From NCBI GenBank assembly GCA_900754475.1, contig CAAECY010000161.1:1-22021 (forward strand): a DNA stretch of 22,021 bases. The letters run 5' to 3'. The stretch's first letter is position 1. Every line of letters begins with the position of its first letter. This DNA comes from an uncultured Sutterella sp. GTDB lineage: Bacteria; Pseudomonadota; Gammaproteobacteria; Burkholderiales; Burkholderiaceae_F. Shown here one piece after another: positions 1 through 8,227 of the stretch. The notes under the pieces were generated by a model that saw nothing but the letters and a program-made list of their open reading frames with translations, did not search any database and was not told the origin of the DNA. The translations under genes and the position numbers were made by a program.

Positions 1-13
1 GAGTAACCGCCCA

Positions 14-61
14 CTACGAGAACCGTACGGTGGGTGGTGTGGGAGGACGGCGCGGGGACAT
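14..61 (-). CDS. Candidate 15-codon proline-rich ORF at window edge
   Basis: On the minus strand a TAGGAGG Shine-Dalgarno (plus positions 70-76) sits 7 bases before an ATG at 59-61; the frame reads MSPRRPPTPPTVRFS and stops at TAG (14-16). The ribosome site is the best match in the whole window, but the frame is very short. The two Pro-Pro pairs would be slow to translate without EF-P, so a leader peptide for a gene beyond the left edge is one possible reading. It may equally be a chance frame. It lies 62 bases downstream of the SulP stop and past that gene's hairpin; no separate promoter is obvious. Confidence 0.25.
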   Translation of the reverse strand: MSPRRPPTPPTVRFS

Positions 62-91
62 CCCTGCGCCTCCTACCCGATTTCGAGCGGC

Positions 92-111
92 CGGGGCTCC
101 GAAGAGCCCCG
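92..111 (-). terminator. Hairpin after the SulP gene
   Basis: A perfect 8-bp stem CGGGGCTC/GAGCCCCG closes a CGAA tetraloop 13 bases past the SulP stop. The T-tract expected on the minus strand is missing (CCGCTCGAAAT follows), so it may be an mRNA 3'-end stabiliser or a weak terminator. Confidence 0.4.
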
Positions 112-123
112 CGGACCGTTGGA

Positions 124-1857
124 TTACTCGCCGCGCTTCGCGGCTTCCTTCCGGTCGAGCTCTTCGAGCACGACGCGGCAGCGCGCGACGGCGAACTCCA
201 TGTCGGGCACCAGATTGGCCCCGAGCTCGCGGGCGATGCCCGTACGTTCGAGCTGGCGCAGGGGGTGGCCCGACGCGCCCGCGATGATGAGTTCGTGGTT
301 GTGGCGGTGCAGAGCCCGCACGAACGCTTCGATCTGATCCATGGCGGAATTGTCGATGTTGAGAAGATCCTCGAAGTCGAGAATCACGATGCGCGCGGCC
401 CCCGCGCCGTGAATGCGCGCGGGGTCCGTCACGGGTTCGAGCTTCGAGACGGAGCCGAAGAAGAGCGCGCCCTTCACGTGCCAGGCTTCGACCGTGTCGG
501 GGATGTTGAAGGGCAGCGTCGCGGGTTCGACCACGGTGATGTTGTTCATGCGCATCAGGAAGAAGATGCACGCGACGACGAGACCGACTTCAACGGCCAC
601 CGTAAGGTCGAAGATCACCGTGAGGAGGAACGTGATGACGAGCGTCGCCTTGTAGGAGAGCGTCATCTGGCGCAGGCGCAGGAATTCGCGCCAGTTGCCC
701 ATGTTCCACGCCACGAAGACGAGAATCGCGGCGAGCGCCGAGAGCGGAATGTTGCTCGCAAGCGGGGCGGCGACGAGGATCACGACGAGAAGCGTCACGG
801 CGTGCACCATGCCCGCGACCGGCGAGGCCGCGCCCGACTTGATGTTGGTGACCGTACGGGCGATCGTGCCCGTGGCGGGAATGCCGCCGAAGAAGGGAAC
901 GACCATGTTGGCGATCCCCTGGCCCATCAGTTCCTGGTTCGGGTCGTGACGGTCGTCGGTCATCGTGTCGGAGACGCGCGCGCACAGCAGGCTTTCGATC
1001 GAGCCGAGCACGGCGATCGTGAGCATGGGACCGTAGAGCTGCTTGGCGGTCGCCCAGTCGAAGTCGGGGAGCGTAAAGTCGGGGAGTTTCTGCGGAATGC
1101 CGCCGAACTTCGAACCGATCGTTTCGACCGGGAGGTTGAAGAGGCTCACGAGTGCCGTCGAGAGAACGAGAACGACCACGGTGCCCGGCAGATGCGCGAG
1201 CCACTTCTTCCACTGCGGACCGCTCATCTGGTAGCCCTTCGGCCAGAACTTGATGAGAAGGAAGCTCGCCGCCGCGATCCCGAGCGCCCACGGGTTGATC
1301 GTGTTGAGGTTGGCGAACACGGTCGAAACCATGCCGAAGAAGTCGGCGGGCATTTTTTCAACCGTCAGACCGAGGAAGTCCTTCACCTGCTGCATGCCGA
1401 TCATCACGGCGATGCCGTTCGTGAAGCCGATCACGATCGAGACGGGGATGAATTTGATGAAGCCGCCGAGCTTGAAGAGCCCCATGAAAAAGAGAATGAT
1501 GCCCGAGCCGAGGGTGGCGAGCATCAGGTTCGAGAGCCCGTACTGGGCGATGATCCCGTAGATGATGACGACGAAGGCGCCGGCCGGGCCGCCGATCTGA
1601 ACGCGGCAGCCGCCGAAAAGCGAGATGAGGAAACCGGCGATGATGGCGGTGTAGAGCCCCGCTTCCGGAGGAACGCCGGAGGCGATGCCGAAGGCCATCG
1701 CCAGAGGGAGCGCCACCATGCCGACCGTGAGGCCGGCGGAGACGTCGCGGGTGAGCTGATGGCGATTGTAGGATCGCATCGACTGCAGGAAAACGGGGGA
1801 GAACTTCGCGAGGGGCACGTGGTGGAGCGTGCTCTTCAGCTGCTCTTTGAAGCTCAT
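124..1857 (-). CDS. SulP family inorganic anion/dicarboxylate transporter with STAS domain
   Basis: 577-residue inner-membrane secondary transporter of the SulP/SLC26 family. Residues about 35-435 form the hydrophobic transport domain; the family signature region is visible at 42-75 (GLTVGMVALPLAMAFGIASG followed by VPPEAGLYTA), and the conserved stretch ESLLCARVSDTMTDDRHDPNQ lies near 288-308. A STAS domain occupies about 455-565 (VILDFEDLLNIDNSAMDQIEAF core region), which in this family faces the cytoplasm. Length is normal. The substrate cannot be told from sequence: family members move sulfate, bicarbonate or C4-dicarboxylates (DauA). The ATG at 1855-1857 has only a weak AGG 11 bases upstream. 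It lies downstream of metG on the same strand but has its own promoter candidate and intervening hairpins, so it is probably a separate unit. Confidence 0.93.
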   Translation of the reverse strand: MSFKEQLKSTLHHVPLAKFSPVFLQSMRSYNRHQLTRDVSAGLTVGMVALPLAMAFGIASGVPPEAGLYTAIIAGFLISLFGGCRVQIGGPAGAFVVIIYGIIAQYGLSNLMLATLGSGIILFFMGLFKLGGFIKFIPVSIVIGFTNGIAVMIGMQQVKDFLGLTVEKMPADFFGMVSTVFANLNTINPWALGIAAASFLLIKFWPKGYQMSGPQWKKWLAHLPGTVVVLVLSTALVSLFNLPVETIGSKFGGIPQKLPDFTLPDFDWATAKQLYGPMLTIAVLGSIESLLCARVSDTMTDDRHDPNQELMGQGIANMVVPFFGGIPATGTIARTVTNIKSGAASPVAGMVHAVTLLVVILVAAPLASNIPLSALAAILVFVAWNMGNWREFLRLRQMTLSYKATLVITFLLTVIFDLTVAVEVGLVVACIFFLMRMNNITVVEPATLPFNIPDTVEAWHVKGALFFGSVSKLEPVTDPARIHGAGAARIVILDFEDLLNIDNSAMDQIEAFVRALHRHNHELIIAGASGHPLRQLERTGIARELGANLVPDMEFAVARCRVVLEELDRKEAAKRGE

Positions 1858-1890
1858 TTGTGGGGCCTGGGAAAAGAGAAAAAGAAAAAA

Positions 1891-1909
1891 GCGTCGCTCG
1901 CGGCGACGC
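1891..1909 (-). terminator. Hairpin with U-rich tail between metG and the SulP gene
   Basis: A perfect 7-bp stem GCGTCGC/GCGACGC with a 5-base loop is followed on the minus strand by TTTTTT, C, TTTTT (1890 downwards). It has the form of an intrinsic terminator for metG. It also lies directly downstream of the SulP promoter candidate, so it would form the very start of the SulP leader RNA. Confidence 0.6.
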
Positions 1910-1913
1910 GTCC

Positions 1914-1942
1914 ATTGTAGGAAAGGGCGCCGTTCGGTTCAA
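1914..1942 (-). promoter_or_regulatory. Sigma-70 promoter candidate for the SulP gene
   Basis: On the minus strand TTGAAC (plus 1937-1942) and TACAAT (plus 1914-1919) are separated by exactly 17 bases. This is the best -35/-10 pair I found in the window. The -35 overlaps the loop and distal stem of the 1925-1951 hairpin. Start of transcription would fall near 1907. Confidence 0.55.
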
Positions 1943-1951
1943 ACGGCGCCC
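1925..1951 (-). terminator. Hairpin immediately after metG
   Basis: A perfect 10-bp stem GGGCGCCGTT/AACGGCGCCC closes a 7-base loop 25 bases past the metG stop. The minus-strand tail is only TTTCC, so on its own it is a weak terminator; it may act with the 1891-1909 hairpin. Confidence 0.5.
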
Positions 1952-1976
1952 CGTCGGTTGGGGGAGTGCTCGGGGC

Positions 1977-4046
1977 TTAGCGGATGCGCATGCCGGGCAC
2001 CGCACCCGCGTGCGGTTCGAGAATGAAGAGGCCGAGCGACTTGTCTTCGGCGTCGGAGGCGGCGAGCACCATCCCTTCGGAAACGCCGAAGCGCATCTTG
2101 CGGGGCGCGAGGTTCGCGATCACGACCGTGAGCTTGCCCTTCAGGTCTTCGGGCTTGTAGGCGCTCTTGATGCCGGAGAAGACGTTGCGCGTGCGCCCTT
2201 CGCCGAGGTCGAGCGTGAGGCGCAGGAGCTTCGTCGAGCCTTCGACTTCGTCGCAATCGACGATCTTCGCCACGCGCAGGTCGATCTTCGTGAAGTCGTC
2301 GATCGTGCACTCGGCAGCCACGGCTTCGCCGCCCGGGAGCTTGGGCGCTTCAACGGGTTCGGCGGCAACCGGAACGTTCGGGAGCAGTCGGTCGAGCTGC
2401 TTTTCCATGTCGACGCGCTGCATCAGGTGCTTGAAGGCCTGGATCGGACGCTCGGACGAAAGGGGCGTCGCCACGCTCGACCAGAGGAGCGGTTCGATCG
2501 AAAGGAACGATTCGACGCGTTCGGCCGTGGCGGGCAGCACGGGCTTCAGGAAGAGCGTGAGGAGGCGGAAGCCTTCGAGCGCGATCGAGCTCACGCGGTG
2601 GAGCTTCTCGGACGCTTCGGGGTTCTTGGCGAGCTCCCAGGGCTTTTCCTGGTCGACGAACTCGTTGATGCGGTCGGCGAGTTCCATCACGAGGCGCGTC
2701 GCACGGGCGAATTCGCGCGTTTCGTAGTAGCCCTTCACCTCGTCGGCGCGTTCGCGGATCGACTCGAGGAGGGGATCCTGCATCGCGGCGTCGTTCACGC
2801 GCCCTTCGAAGCGCTTCACGATGAAGCCCGCGGCACGGCTCGCGATGTTGACGTACTTGCCGATCAGGTCCGAGTTGATGCGACGGGCGAAGTCGGTCTT
2901 CGTGAAGTCGACGTCTTCGACGCGGGAATTGAGCTTCGCGGCGAGGTAGTAGCGCAGCCACTCGGCGTCCATGCCGAGTTCGAGGTACTGCAGGGGGGAA
3001 ATCCCCGTGCCGCGGCTCTTCGACATCTTTTCGCCGTTCACCGTCATGAAGCCGTGCGCGTTCACGTGGTCGGGCGTACGGAAGGGCTTCCCGGCAAAGT
3101 GCAGCATCGCCGGCCAGAAGAGCGTGTGGAAGTAGATGATGTCCTTGCCGATGAAGTGAATCTGCTCGGTGTTTTCGGCCGAGAGTTCCTTCTCGAAGTC
3201 GAGCCCCGTCTTCTCGCAGTACGCCTTGAAGGAGGCGAGGTAGCCGATCGGAGCGTCGAGCCAGACGTAGAAGTACTTGCCCGGAGCGTCGGGGATTTCA
3301 ATGCCGAAATAGGGCGCGTCGCGGGAGATGTCCCAGTCGGAGAGGCCCCCTTCGACGCCGAGCCATTCGTTGTCCTTCGAGAGGACTTCGTCCTGCACGG
3401 TGGGCGCGCCGTCGGCGCCGCGACCGCTCGTCCAGCTGCGAAGGAATTCGACGCACTTCGGGTCCGAGAGACGGAAGAAGTAGTGGGTGGAGGTCTTCAG
3501 AACGGGGGTCGTGCCCGAGAGGGTCGAGTAGGGGTTCACGACTTCGGTCGGCGAGTAGACCGCCGAGCACTTTTCGCAGTTGTCGCCGTACTGGTCGGGC
3601 GCGCCGCAACGCGGGCAGGTGCCCTTGATGAAGCGGTCGGCGAGGAACATGTTCTTCTGCGTGTCGTAGAACTGTTCGATTTCCTTCGTGTAGATGAGGC
3701 CCGCGTCCTTCAAGCGGAGGTAAATCTCGCGCGAAAGTTCGTGGTTTTCCGGGGCGTCCGTGCTGTGCCAGTGGTCGAAGCTGATGTGGAAGCCGTCAAG
3801 GTACTGGCGGCGGCCGGCCGCGATTTCGGCCACGAACGCCTGGGGCGTGATGCCGCGCTTCTGGGCCGCAATCATGATGGGCGCGCCGTGCACGTCGTCC
3901 GCGCCCACGAAGTGCACGCGGTTGCCCGCCATGCGTTCGTGACGGACCCAAATGTCGGCCTGGATGTACTCCATGATGTGGCCCATGTGGAAGGCGCCGT
4001 TCGCATACGGCAGGGCGGTGGTGACGAAAAGATTGCGCTGTGTCAT
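1977..4046 (-). CDS. metG: Methionine--tRNA ligase
   Basis: 689-residue cytoplasmic class I aminoacyl-tRNA synthetase that charges tRNA-Met for initiation and elongation. The HIGH-type motif is HMGH at 20-23, the KMSKS loop is at 340-344, and a zinc knuckle is formed by C144, C147, C157 and C160 (CPRC then CEKC). An anticodon-binding helical region follows, and residues about 585-689 form the C-terminal EMAP-II-like tRNA-binding/dimerisation domain (FTKIDLRVAKIVD). Length and domain order match the long, dimeric E. coli-type enzyme. The ATG at 4044-4046 is followed directly by the conserved NLFVTTALPYANG start, which fixes the N-terminus, although no Shine-Dalgarno is seen. Divergent from apbC, a common arrangement in proteobacteria. 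Confidence 0.98.
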   Translation of the reverse strand: MTQRNLFVTTALPYANGAFHMGHIMEYIQADIWVRHERMAGNRVHFVGADDVHGAPIMIAAQKRGITPQAFVAEIAAGRRQYLDGFHISFDHWHSTDAPENHELSREIYLRLKDAGLIYTKEIEQFYDTQKNMFLADRFIKGTCPRCGAPDQYGDNCEKCSAVYSPTEVVNPYSTLSGTTPVLKTSTHYFFRLSDPKCVEFLRSWTSGRGADGAPTVQDEVLSKDNEWLGVEGGLSDWDISRDAPYFGIEIPDAPGKYFYVWLDAPIGYLASFKAYCEKTGLDFEKELSAENTEQIHFIGKDIIYFHTLFWPAMLHFAGKPFRTPDHVNAHGFMTVNGEKMSKSRGTGISPLQYLELGMDAEWLRYYLAAKLNSRVEDVDFTKTDFARRINSDLIGKYVNIASRAAGFIVKRFEGRVNDAAMQDPLLESIRERADEVKGYYETREFARATRLVMELADRINEFVDQEKPWELAKNPEASEKLHRVSSIALEGFRLLTLFLKPVLPATAERVESFLSIEPLLWSSVATPLSSERPIQAFKHLMQRVDMEKQLDRLLPNVPVAAEPVEAPKLPGGEAVAAECTIDDFTKIDLRVAKIVDCDEVEGSTKLLRLTLDLGEGRTRNVFSGIKSAYKPEDLKGKLTVVIANLAPRKMRFGVSEGMVLAASDAEDKSLGLFILEPHAGAVPGMRIR

Positions 4047-4133
4047 TTGCGGGAAAAATCCAGAAGTTTGCGGGGCGAAGCGCCGCGCAGATGGGCGCGA
4101 AGCTCGGCGGACCGGAACATACGAAAGGCCGAT

Positions 4134-4139
4134 ATTGTA
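4134..4139 (-). promoter_or_regulatory. -10 candidate for metG
   Basis: TACAAT on the minus strand, 88 bases before the metG ATG, preceded by C as in the SulP and trmB candidates. No good -35 hexamer lies 16-18 bases upstream. Confidence 0.35.
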
Positions 4140-4169
4140 GTTTCTTTCGTCGGGGCGTTGGGTTTTGCG

Positions 4170-4202
4170 GCGCGGGTCCGCGCTTGACGGTAACGGTAGA
4201 AT
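4170..4202 (+). promoter_or_regulatory. apbC upstream element with -10 candidate
   Basis: A perfect inverted repeat GCGCGG-GT-CCGCGC (4170-4183) abuts TTGACG (4184-4189), followed by TAGAAT (4197-4202). TTGACG and TAGAAT are only 7 bases apart, so they cannot be the -35 and -10 of one promoter; TAGAAT is the likelier -10, 66 bases before the ATG. Confidence 0.3.
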
Positions 4203-4268
4203 GGTCGGATCGGCCGGAGCCCAACAGAGCCTTCCGGCATTTCATGCGAACAGCTCAAGGCAGGAAAC

Positions 4269-5357
4269 ATGACTGCAACGAAAACTCAATTCGAAGCCGC
4301 GCTCGCGGCGCTCGTCGATCCCGTGACCGGGACCGACTACGTCTCCTCGAAGATGTTGAAGAGCCTCACGGTCGACGACGAAGGCAACGTCGAAGCCTCG
4401 ATCGAGCTCGGCTATCCGGCCCGTCGCCGCGCGCAGGCGGTCGGCGAACGCGTGGGCGAAGCGCTCAAGGCCGCGGGTGCGGCCGGCGTCACCGTGAACG
4501 TCACGCAGAACATCATCGCGCACAAGGTGCAGGGGACGCTTCGCGTCATGCCGGGCGTGAAGAACATCATCGCCGTGAGTTCCGGCAAGGGCGGGGTCGG
4601 GAAGTCCACCGTGTCCGCGAACCTCGCGCTCGCGCTCGCCTACGAAGGGGCGACGGTCGGCGTTCTCGACGCGGACATTTACGGCCCCTCGCAGCCGACG
4701 ATGCTCGGCGCGCACGGCACGCCCGTGAGCACCGACGGCAAGACGATGGAACCCATGGAGGCGCACGGCCTTCAGATCAACTCGATCGGCTTCATGGTGG
4801 GCGAAGACGAACCGATGATCTGGCGCGGTCCGCTCGCCGCGGGCGCCCTGCAGCAGATGCTCACCCAGACGAACTGGCACGACCTCGACTACCTCGTGAT
4901 CGACATGCCCCCGGGGACGGGCGACATTCAGCTCACGCTCTCGCAGTCCGTGCCCATCACGGGCGCCGTCGTCGTGACGACGCCTCAGGACATCGCGCTT
5001 ATCGACGCGAAGAAGGGCCTGCGCATGTTCGAAAAGGTGAACGTGCCCATCCTCGGCGTCGTGGAAAACATGTCGGTCTTCATCTGCCCCAAGTGCGGCG
5101 AAGTCGAACACATCTTCGGCGAAGGCGGCGCGGACCGGATGAGCGCCGACTACGGGGTGCCCGTCCTCGGGAAGCTTCCGCTTTCCGCGAAGATCCGCGA
5201 ACAGGCCGACGGCGGCTGCCCGACGGTGGCGGCCGAACCCGAATCGAAGGCCGGTGAAATGTACCGCGACATGGCGATGAAGGTCGCGGGCGCGGTGGCG
5301 CGTCTCGGCAAGGACTACACGGCGAAGATGCCCACCATCTCGGTGACGCAGAAGTAA
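4269..5357 (+). CDS. apbC: ApbC/Mrp iron-sulfur cluster carrier P-loop ATPase
   Basis: 362-residue cytoplasmic protein of the Mrp/NBP35 family, which binds and transfers 4Fe-4S clusters to apoproteins. An N-terminal MIP18-like (DUF59) domain covers about 5-80. The deviant Walker A GKGGVGKST is at 106-114, the DADIYGPSQP switch region follows at 134-143, DMPPGTGD is at 212-219, and the cluster-binding Cys pair is C273-x2-C276 (CPKC). Length agrees with the family. The start is supported by CAGGAAAC just before ATG 4269. It is divergent from metG and convergent with the ferredoxin reductase gene, from which a strong terminator separates it. Confidence 0.97.
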   Translation: MTATKTQFEAALAALVDPVTGTDYVSSKMLKSLTVDDEGNVEASIELGYPARRRAQAVGERVGEALKAAGAAGVTVNVTQNIIAHKVQGTLRVMPGVKNIIAVSSGKGGVGKSTVSANLALALAYEGATVGVLDADIYGPSQPTMLGAHGTPVSTDGKTMEPMEAHGLQINSIGFMVGEDEPMIWRGPLAAGALQQMLTQTNWHDLDYLVIDMPPGTGDIQLTLSQSVPITGAVVVTTPQDIALIDAKKGLRMFEKVNVPILGVVENMSVFICPKCGEVEHIFGEGGADRMSADYGVPVLGKLPLSAKIREQADGGCPTVAAEPESKAGEMYRDMAMKVAGAVARLGKDYTAKMPTISVTQK

Positions 5358-5380
5358 GCGCCCCGCGCTTGCCCGCAACG

Positions 5381-5416
5381 AAAAAGGCTCCGGAAACGAA
5401 ACCGGAGCCTTTTTTT
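5381..5416. terminator. Bidirectional terminator between apbC and the ferredoxin reductase gene
   Basis: GGCTCCGG (5386-5393) pairs with CCGGAGCC (5402-5409) around an 8-base loop, flanked by A5 on the left and T7 on the right. It works as an intrinsic terminator for both convergent genes. Confidence 0.9.
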
Positions 5417-5434
5417 CAGAGAACGCCCGAACGA

Positions 5435-6517
5435 TCAGTCGTCGAAGGTCGGCGTTTCAACGCCGAGCACCTTGTGGAGCTTCGGCGACGTGGTCGTGTA
5501 CTGCAGGAAGACGCGCTTTTCGGGGAAGACGTAGTCGCAGGCGGCGAACGCGGCGAGCGCGCACTCGTGGAAACCCGAGAGAATGAGCTTCTTCTTGCCG
5601 GGGTAGGTGTTGATGTCGCCCACGGCGAAGAGCCCCGGGATGTTCGTTTCGAAGCGCGCCGTGTCGACGACGATCTGCTTGCGCTCCAACGTGAGACCCC
5701 AGTTTTCGATGGGGCCGAGCTTGGGCTGCAGGCCGTAGAAAACGAGGAGATGGTCGAGCGGAATGCGGCGGGTGACGCCGTCGGCGCCCGCGACGAGCAC
5801 TTCCGTCAGGCGACCGTCTTCTTCGTTGAAGCCCGTGATCTGACCGACTTCAAACTGCATTTCCCAGTTTTCGCAGAGCTCGTGCATCTTCGCAACCGAA
5901 GCGGCCTGAGCGCGGAAACCGTCGCGGCGGTGCAGGAGCACCACGCTTTCGGCACGGCCGACGAGGTTGAGCGTCCAGTCGAGGGCGGAGTCGCCGCCGC
6001 CGCAGATGACGACGTTCTTGCCTTCGAAGATCGAGGGGTCCTTGCAGCTGTAATGGAGCTGCGTGCCTTCGAACTTTTCGATGCCCGGAACGCGCAGGGG
6101 ACGCGGCTGGAAGGAGCCCACGCCCGCGGCGACGATCACGACCTTCGCCTTGAAGCGGGTGCCGGTGCTCGTTTCGACGTGGAACGTCCCGTCTTCGAGC
6201 TTGCGCACGTCGACCACTTCCTGGCCGAGGTGGAAGACCGGGTTGAACGGGTGGATCTGCTTGAGGAGGTTTTCCGTGAGTTCGTACGAGGAGCAGACGG
6301 GAACCGCCGGGATGTCGTAGATGGGCTTGGTCGGGTAGAGCTCCATGCACTGCCCGCCCACGTTGCGCAGCGAATCGACGACGTGCGCCTTGATCTCAAG
6401 GAGACCGAGTTCGAAAACCTGGAAAAGCCCGACGGGGCCGGCCCCGACGATCACGGCGTCGGTTTCGATGACGTCGGTGGTGGGCTCGGCGATGTTCAGA
6501 TAGTCTTCAATAGCCAT
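5435..6517 (-). CDS. Ferredoxin--NADP reductase, thioredoxin-reductase-like (YumC type)
   Basis: 360-residue FAD flavoprotein that passes electrons between NADPH and ferredoxin or flavodoxin in the cytoplasm. FAD-binding GAGPVG is at 25-30, NADPH-binding GGGDSA at 173-178, and a second FAD contact GLFAVGD at 295-301. The redox CxxC pair of true thioredoxin reductases is absent, which assigns it to the ferredoxin reductase branch. I start at ATG 6515-6517 (MAIEDYLN) because the 14 residues encoded farther upstream look non-coding (arginine-rich); no Shine-Dalgarno is visible at either start. The gene is monocistronic: bounded by the 5381 terminator and a 187-base gap to the upstream protease gene. 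As ApbC lies alongside, a shared link to Fe-S metabolism is possible but unproven. Confidence 0.94.
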   Translation of the reverse strand: MAIEDYLNIAEPTTDVIETDAVIVGAGPVGLFQVFELGLLEIKAHVVDSLRNVGGQCMELYPTKPIYDIPAVPVCSSYELTENLLKQIHPFNPVFHLGQEVVDVRKLEDGTFHVETSTGTRFKAKVVIVAAGVGSFQPRPLRVPGIEKFEGTQLHYSCKDPSIFEGKNVVICGGGDSALDWTLNLVGRAESVVLLHRRDGFRAQAASVAKMHELCENWEMQFEVGQITGFNEEDGRLTEVLVAGADGVTRRIPLDHLLVFYGLQPKLGPIENWGLTLERKQIVVDTARFETNIPGLFAVGDINTYPGKKKLILSGFHECALAAFAACDYVFPEKRVFLQYTTTSPKLHKVLGVETPTFDD

Positions 6518-6584
6518 GGAAGTACGTATGCAATGCCGGCGCGCGCGGGCGTGCGGCATCCGAGGAATGAAACGTTGGAGGTGA

Positions 6585-6610
6585 GCTCCCGCGGGAGCGG
6601 CGCTCCGCTC
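6585..6610 (-). repeat. Overlapping palindromes upstream of the ferredoxin reductase gene
   Basis: The perfect palindrome GCTCCCGCGGGAGC (6585-6598) overlaps a hairpin GAGCGG-CGCT-CCGCTC (6595-6610), so the two structures are mutually exclusive. They lie 68-93 bases before the ATG and may be leader RNA structure or the downstream end of the protease transcript. Confidence 0.4.
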
Positions 6611-6674
6611 GTCTGGAGCGGGGCGCGGGTGCGCTTATTTTCTCACGGTTTTGCGCGGCGGGGACCCGTCCGAA

Positions 6675-6692
6675 AGGGGGACTTTGCCCCCT
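6675..6692 (-). terminator. Weak hairpin after the M48 protease gene
   Basis: AGGGGG (6675-6680) and CCCCCT (6687-6692) pair around a 6-base loop 13 bases past the stop. The minus-strand tail is only TTT, so termination here would be weak. Confidence 0.35.
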
Positions 6693-6704
6693 CCGTTCGA
6701 GCGT

Positions 6705-8219
6705 TCAGCGCTCCCTGTCCTTCTTTTCCTGAATCATCTGTTGGCGCAGTTCGCGAAGCCGCGCGTCGATTTCGCTCATCGTGTAAAAGTCGCCGTCCGC
6801 GGCCTTTTGGGCCATGCCGTACTGATAGACGGCGGCTTCCGTCGCGCCGAGGAGCGCGTACATTTCCCCCGTGTGCTGATACTGGAGGCTCTTTTTGCCG
6901 AGCTTTTCGTAGGAGCGCGCGAGCAGCGCGTGGTAGTCGGGGTCGTCGGGGGAAAGCGAAGAGCCGTTTCTCAGGAAGCGAATGAGCTCTTCGTGCCGCC
7001 CGAGTTCGTAGAGCATGTCGACGTAGTTCGCGCTCATCATGTCGGAGAGCGGATAGCGTTCGACGGCGCGCTTCGCGTCCTTCAGCACGGCGTCTTTCGC
7101 AGCGGTCGTCGCGGCGTTGCGGAAACGCGCCCGCAGGAGGTTGCGTTCGAGCACGGCGGATTCGCCCGTGCAGAGCGACGAGGCTTTCGTCGCGTGATCG
7201 AGCGCCGCGGCGTTGTCGTTCAACTTTTCCGACGCGACCGAAAGGCCGTACTCGAGAGCACAGCGTGCGGTGCCCGAGGCGTTTCGGAGTTCCCGCTCCA
7301 TGTTCTTGCGAATCTTCAGGTAGCCGTCGTGGGTCGTTTCCTGCAGGACCCGCACGCGCTGCTGAATGAGGCTGAAGTCGAGCGAGTCGGCGTGCATGCG
7401 CGTCGGGAGCTGACGCGTGCGGTTTTCCATGTCGGCCATACGCTCGGTCGTGAGCGGGTGGGTCGAAAGGTAGGCGGGAGCGGCCGAACGGTAAAAGCGG
7501 TTGCTCGACTGAAGGCGAGCGAAGAACCCTTCGAGCCCGTGCGGGTCGAACCCGGCGCGGTAGAGCGTCTGAAGGCCCACGCGGTCCGCTTCGCGTTCGG
7601 CGTCCTGCGAGTAGTTGAGCTGCGACTGAATCATCGCGGCCTGCGAGCCCATGGCAATGGCGGCCGCGGCGTGTCCGCCCGAGTCGCCCCCGGCGCGCGC
7701 GGCGAGGATCGCAAGCAGAATCGAGCCCACCGTAAGCGCGAGGTTGCTCTTTTGCCCTTCGATCATGCGGGCGATGTGGCGTTGCGTCACGTGACCGATT
7801 TCGTGCCCCATCACCCCGGCGAGTTCGCTCTCGTTCTGTGCCGAGATGATCGTGCCCGTATGAACGGCGATGAAGCCCCCGGGAAGCGCGAAGGCGTTGA
7901 GCGTTTCGTCGCGGATCGGGAAAAAGAAAAAGCCGTAGGTGTAGGTCTGCGCGTTGCTGACGAGCTGATAGCCGAGGCGATTGAGGTATTCCGACGTCTC
8001 GGGGTCCGACATGTAGGTCGGGTCGGCGCGCACCTGCGTCATGAGCTGCTTGCCGAGTTCGTACTCGTCCGCGGGCGAGAGTTCGGCCCCCGCGGCCGTG
8101 CCGAGGCTCGGCAGGTTGAGGTCGAGCGCGCTCTGAGAGGAGGCCGCAAAGACGGGGCCCGTCGGAGCGACCGCGGTGCAGAGCGCGGCGAGTAAAGCGA
8201 TGAATGACTTGGTCGACAT
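6705..8219 (-). CDS. BepA-like periplasmic M48 zinc metalloprotease with TPR tail
   Basis: 504-residue secreted protein. Residues 1-25 are a signal peptide (MSTKS, hydrophobic run, cleavage near VFA-AS), which decides the start at ATG 8217-8219 over longer frames. The M48 zinc site is HEIGH at 139-143 with the third ligand E210 in EREADRVG; H254 in STHPLTTER matches the regulatory His of E. coli BepA/YfgC. Residues about 300-504 are helical repeats of TPR type. BepA checks and degrades stalled LptD and BAM substrates at the outer membrane; by length, motif order and the His loop this protein is expected to do the same, but the family also includes LoiP/YcaL-like enzymes without TPRs. The gene is divergent from moaC. 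No Shine-Dalgarno; a GC hairpin lies 9-26 bases before the ATG. Confidence 0.92.
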   Translation of the reverse strand: MSTKSFIALLAALCTAVAPTGPVFAASSQSALDLNLPSLGTAAGAELSPADEYELGKQLMTQVRADPTYMSDPETSEYLNRLGYQLVSNAQTYTYGFFFFPIRDETLNAFALPGGFIAVHTGTIISAQNESELAGVMGHEIGHVTQRHIARMIEGQKSNLALTVGSILLAILAARAGGDSGGHAAAAIAMGSQAAMIQSQLNYSQDAEREADRVGLQTLYRAGFDPHGLEGFFARLQSSNRFYRSAAPAYLSTHPLTTERMADMENRTRQLPTRMHADSLDFSLIQQRVRVLQETTHDGYLKIRKNMERELRNASGTARCALEYGLSVASEKLNDNAAALDHATKASSLCTGESAVLERNLLRARFRNAATTAAKDAVLKDAKRAVERYPLSDMMSANYVDMLYELGRHEELIRFLRNGSSLSPDDPDYHALLARSYEKLGKKSLQYQHTGEMYALLGATEAAVYQYGMAQKAADGDFYTMSEIDARLRELRQQMIQEKKDRER

Positions 8220-8227
8220 GCGTGGCG

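Noticed and set aside
11..46. Possible group II intron domain V on the minus strand (GCGCCGT ... ACGGTTC, 34 bases in all).
   Set aside because: The outer arms and total length fit, but the inner 20 bases are C-rich and cannot form the required inner stem, and no reverse transcriptase remnant is present in the window.
34..1920. Very long plus-strand open frame opposite the SulP gene, and similar long frames opposite metG, the M48 protease and ettA.
   Set aside because: They are antisense shadows caused by high GC at third codon positions; their products are rich in Arg, Asp, Glu, His and Gly and match no family, whereas the opposite strand encodes full-length known proteins.
4184..4202. TTGACG and TAGAAT before apbC read as one sigma-70 promoter.
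   Set aside because: The spacing is 7 bases instead of about 17.
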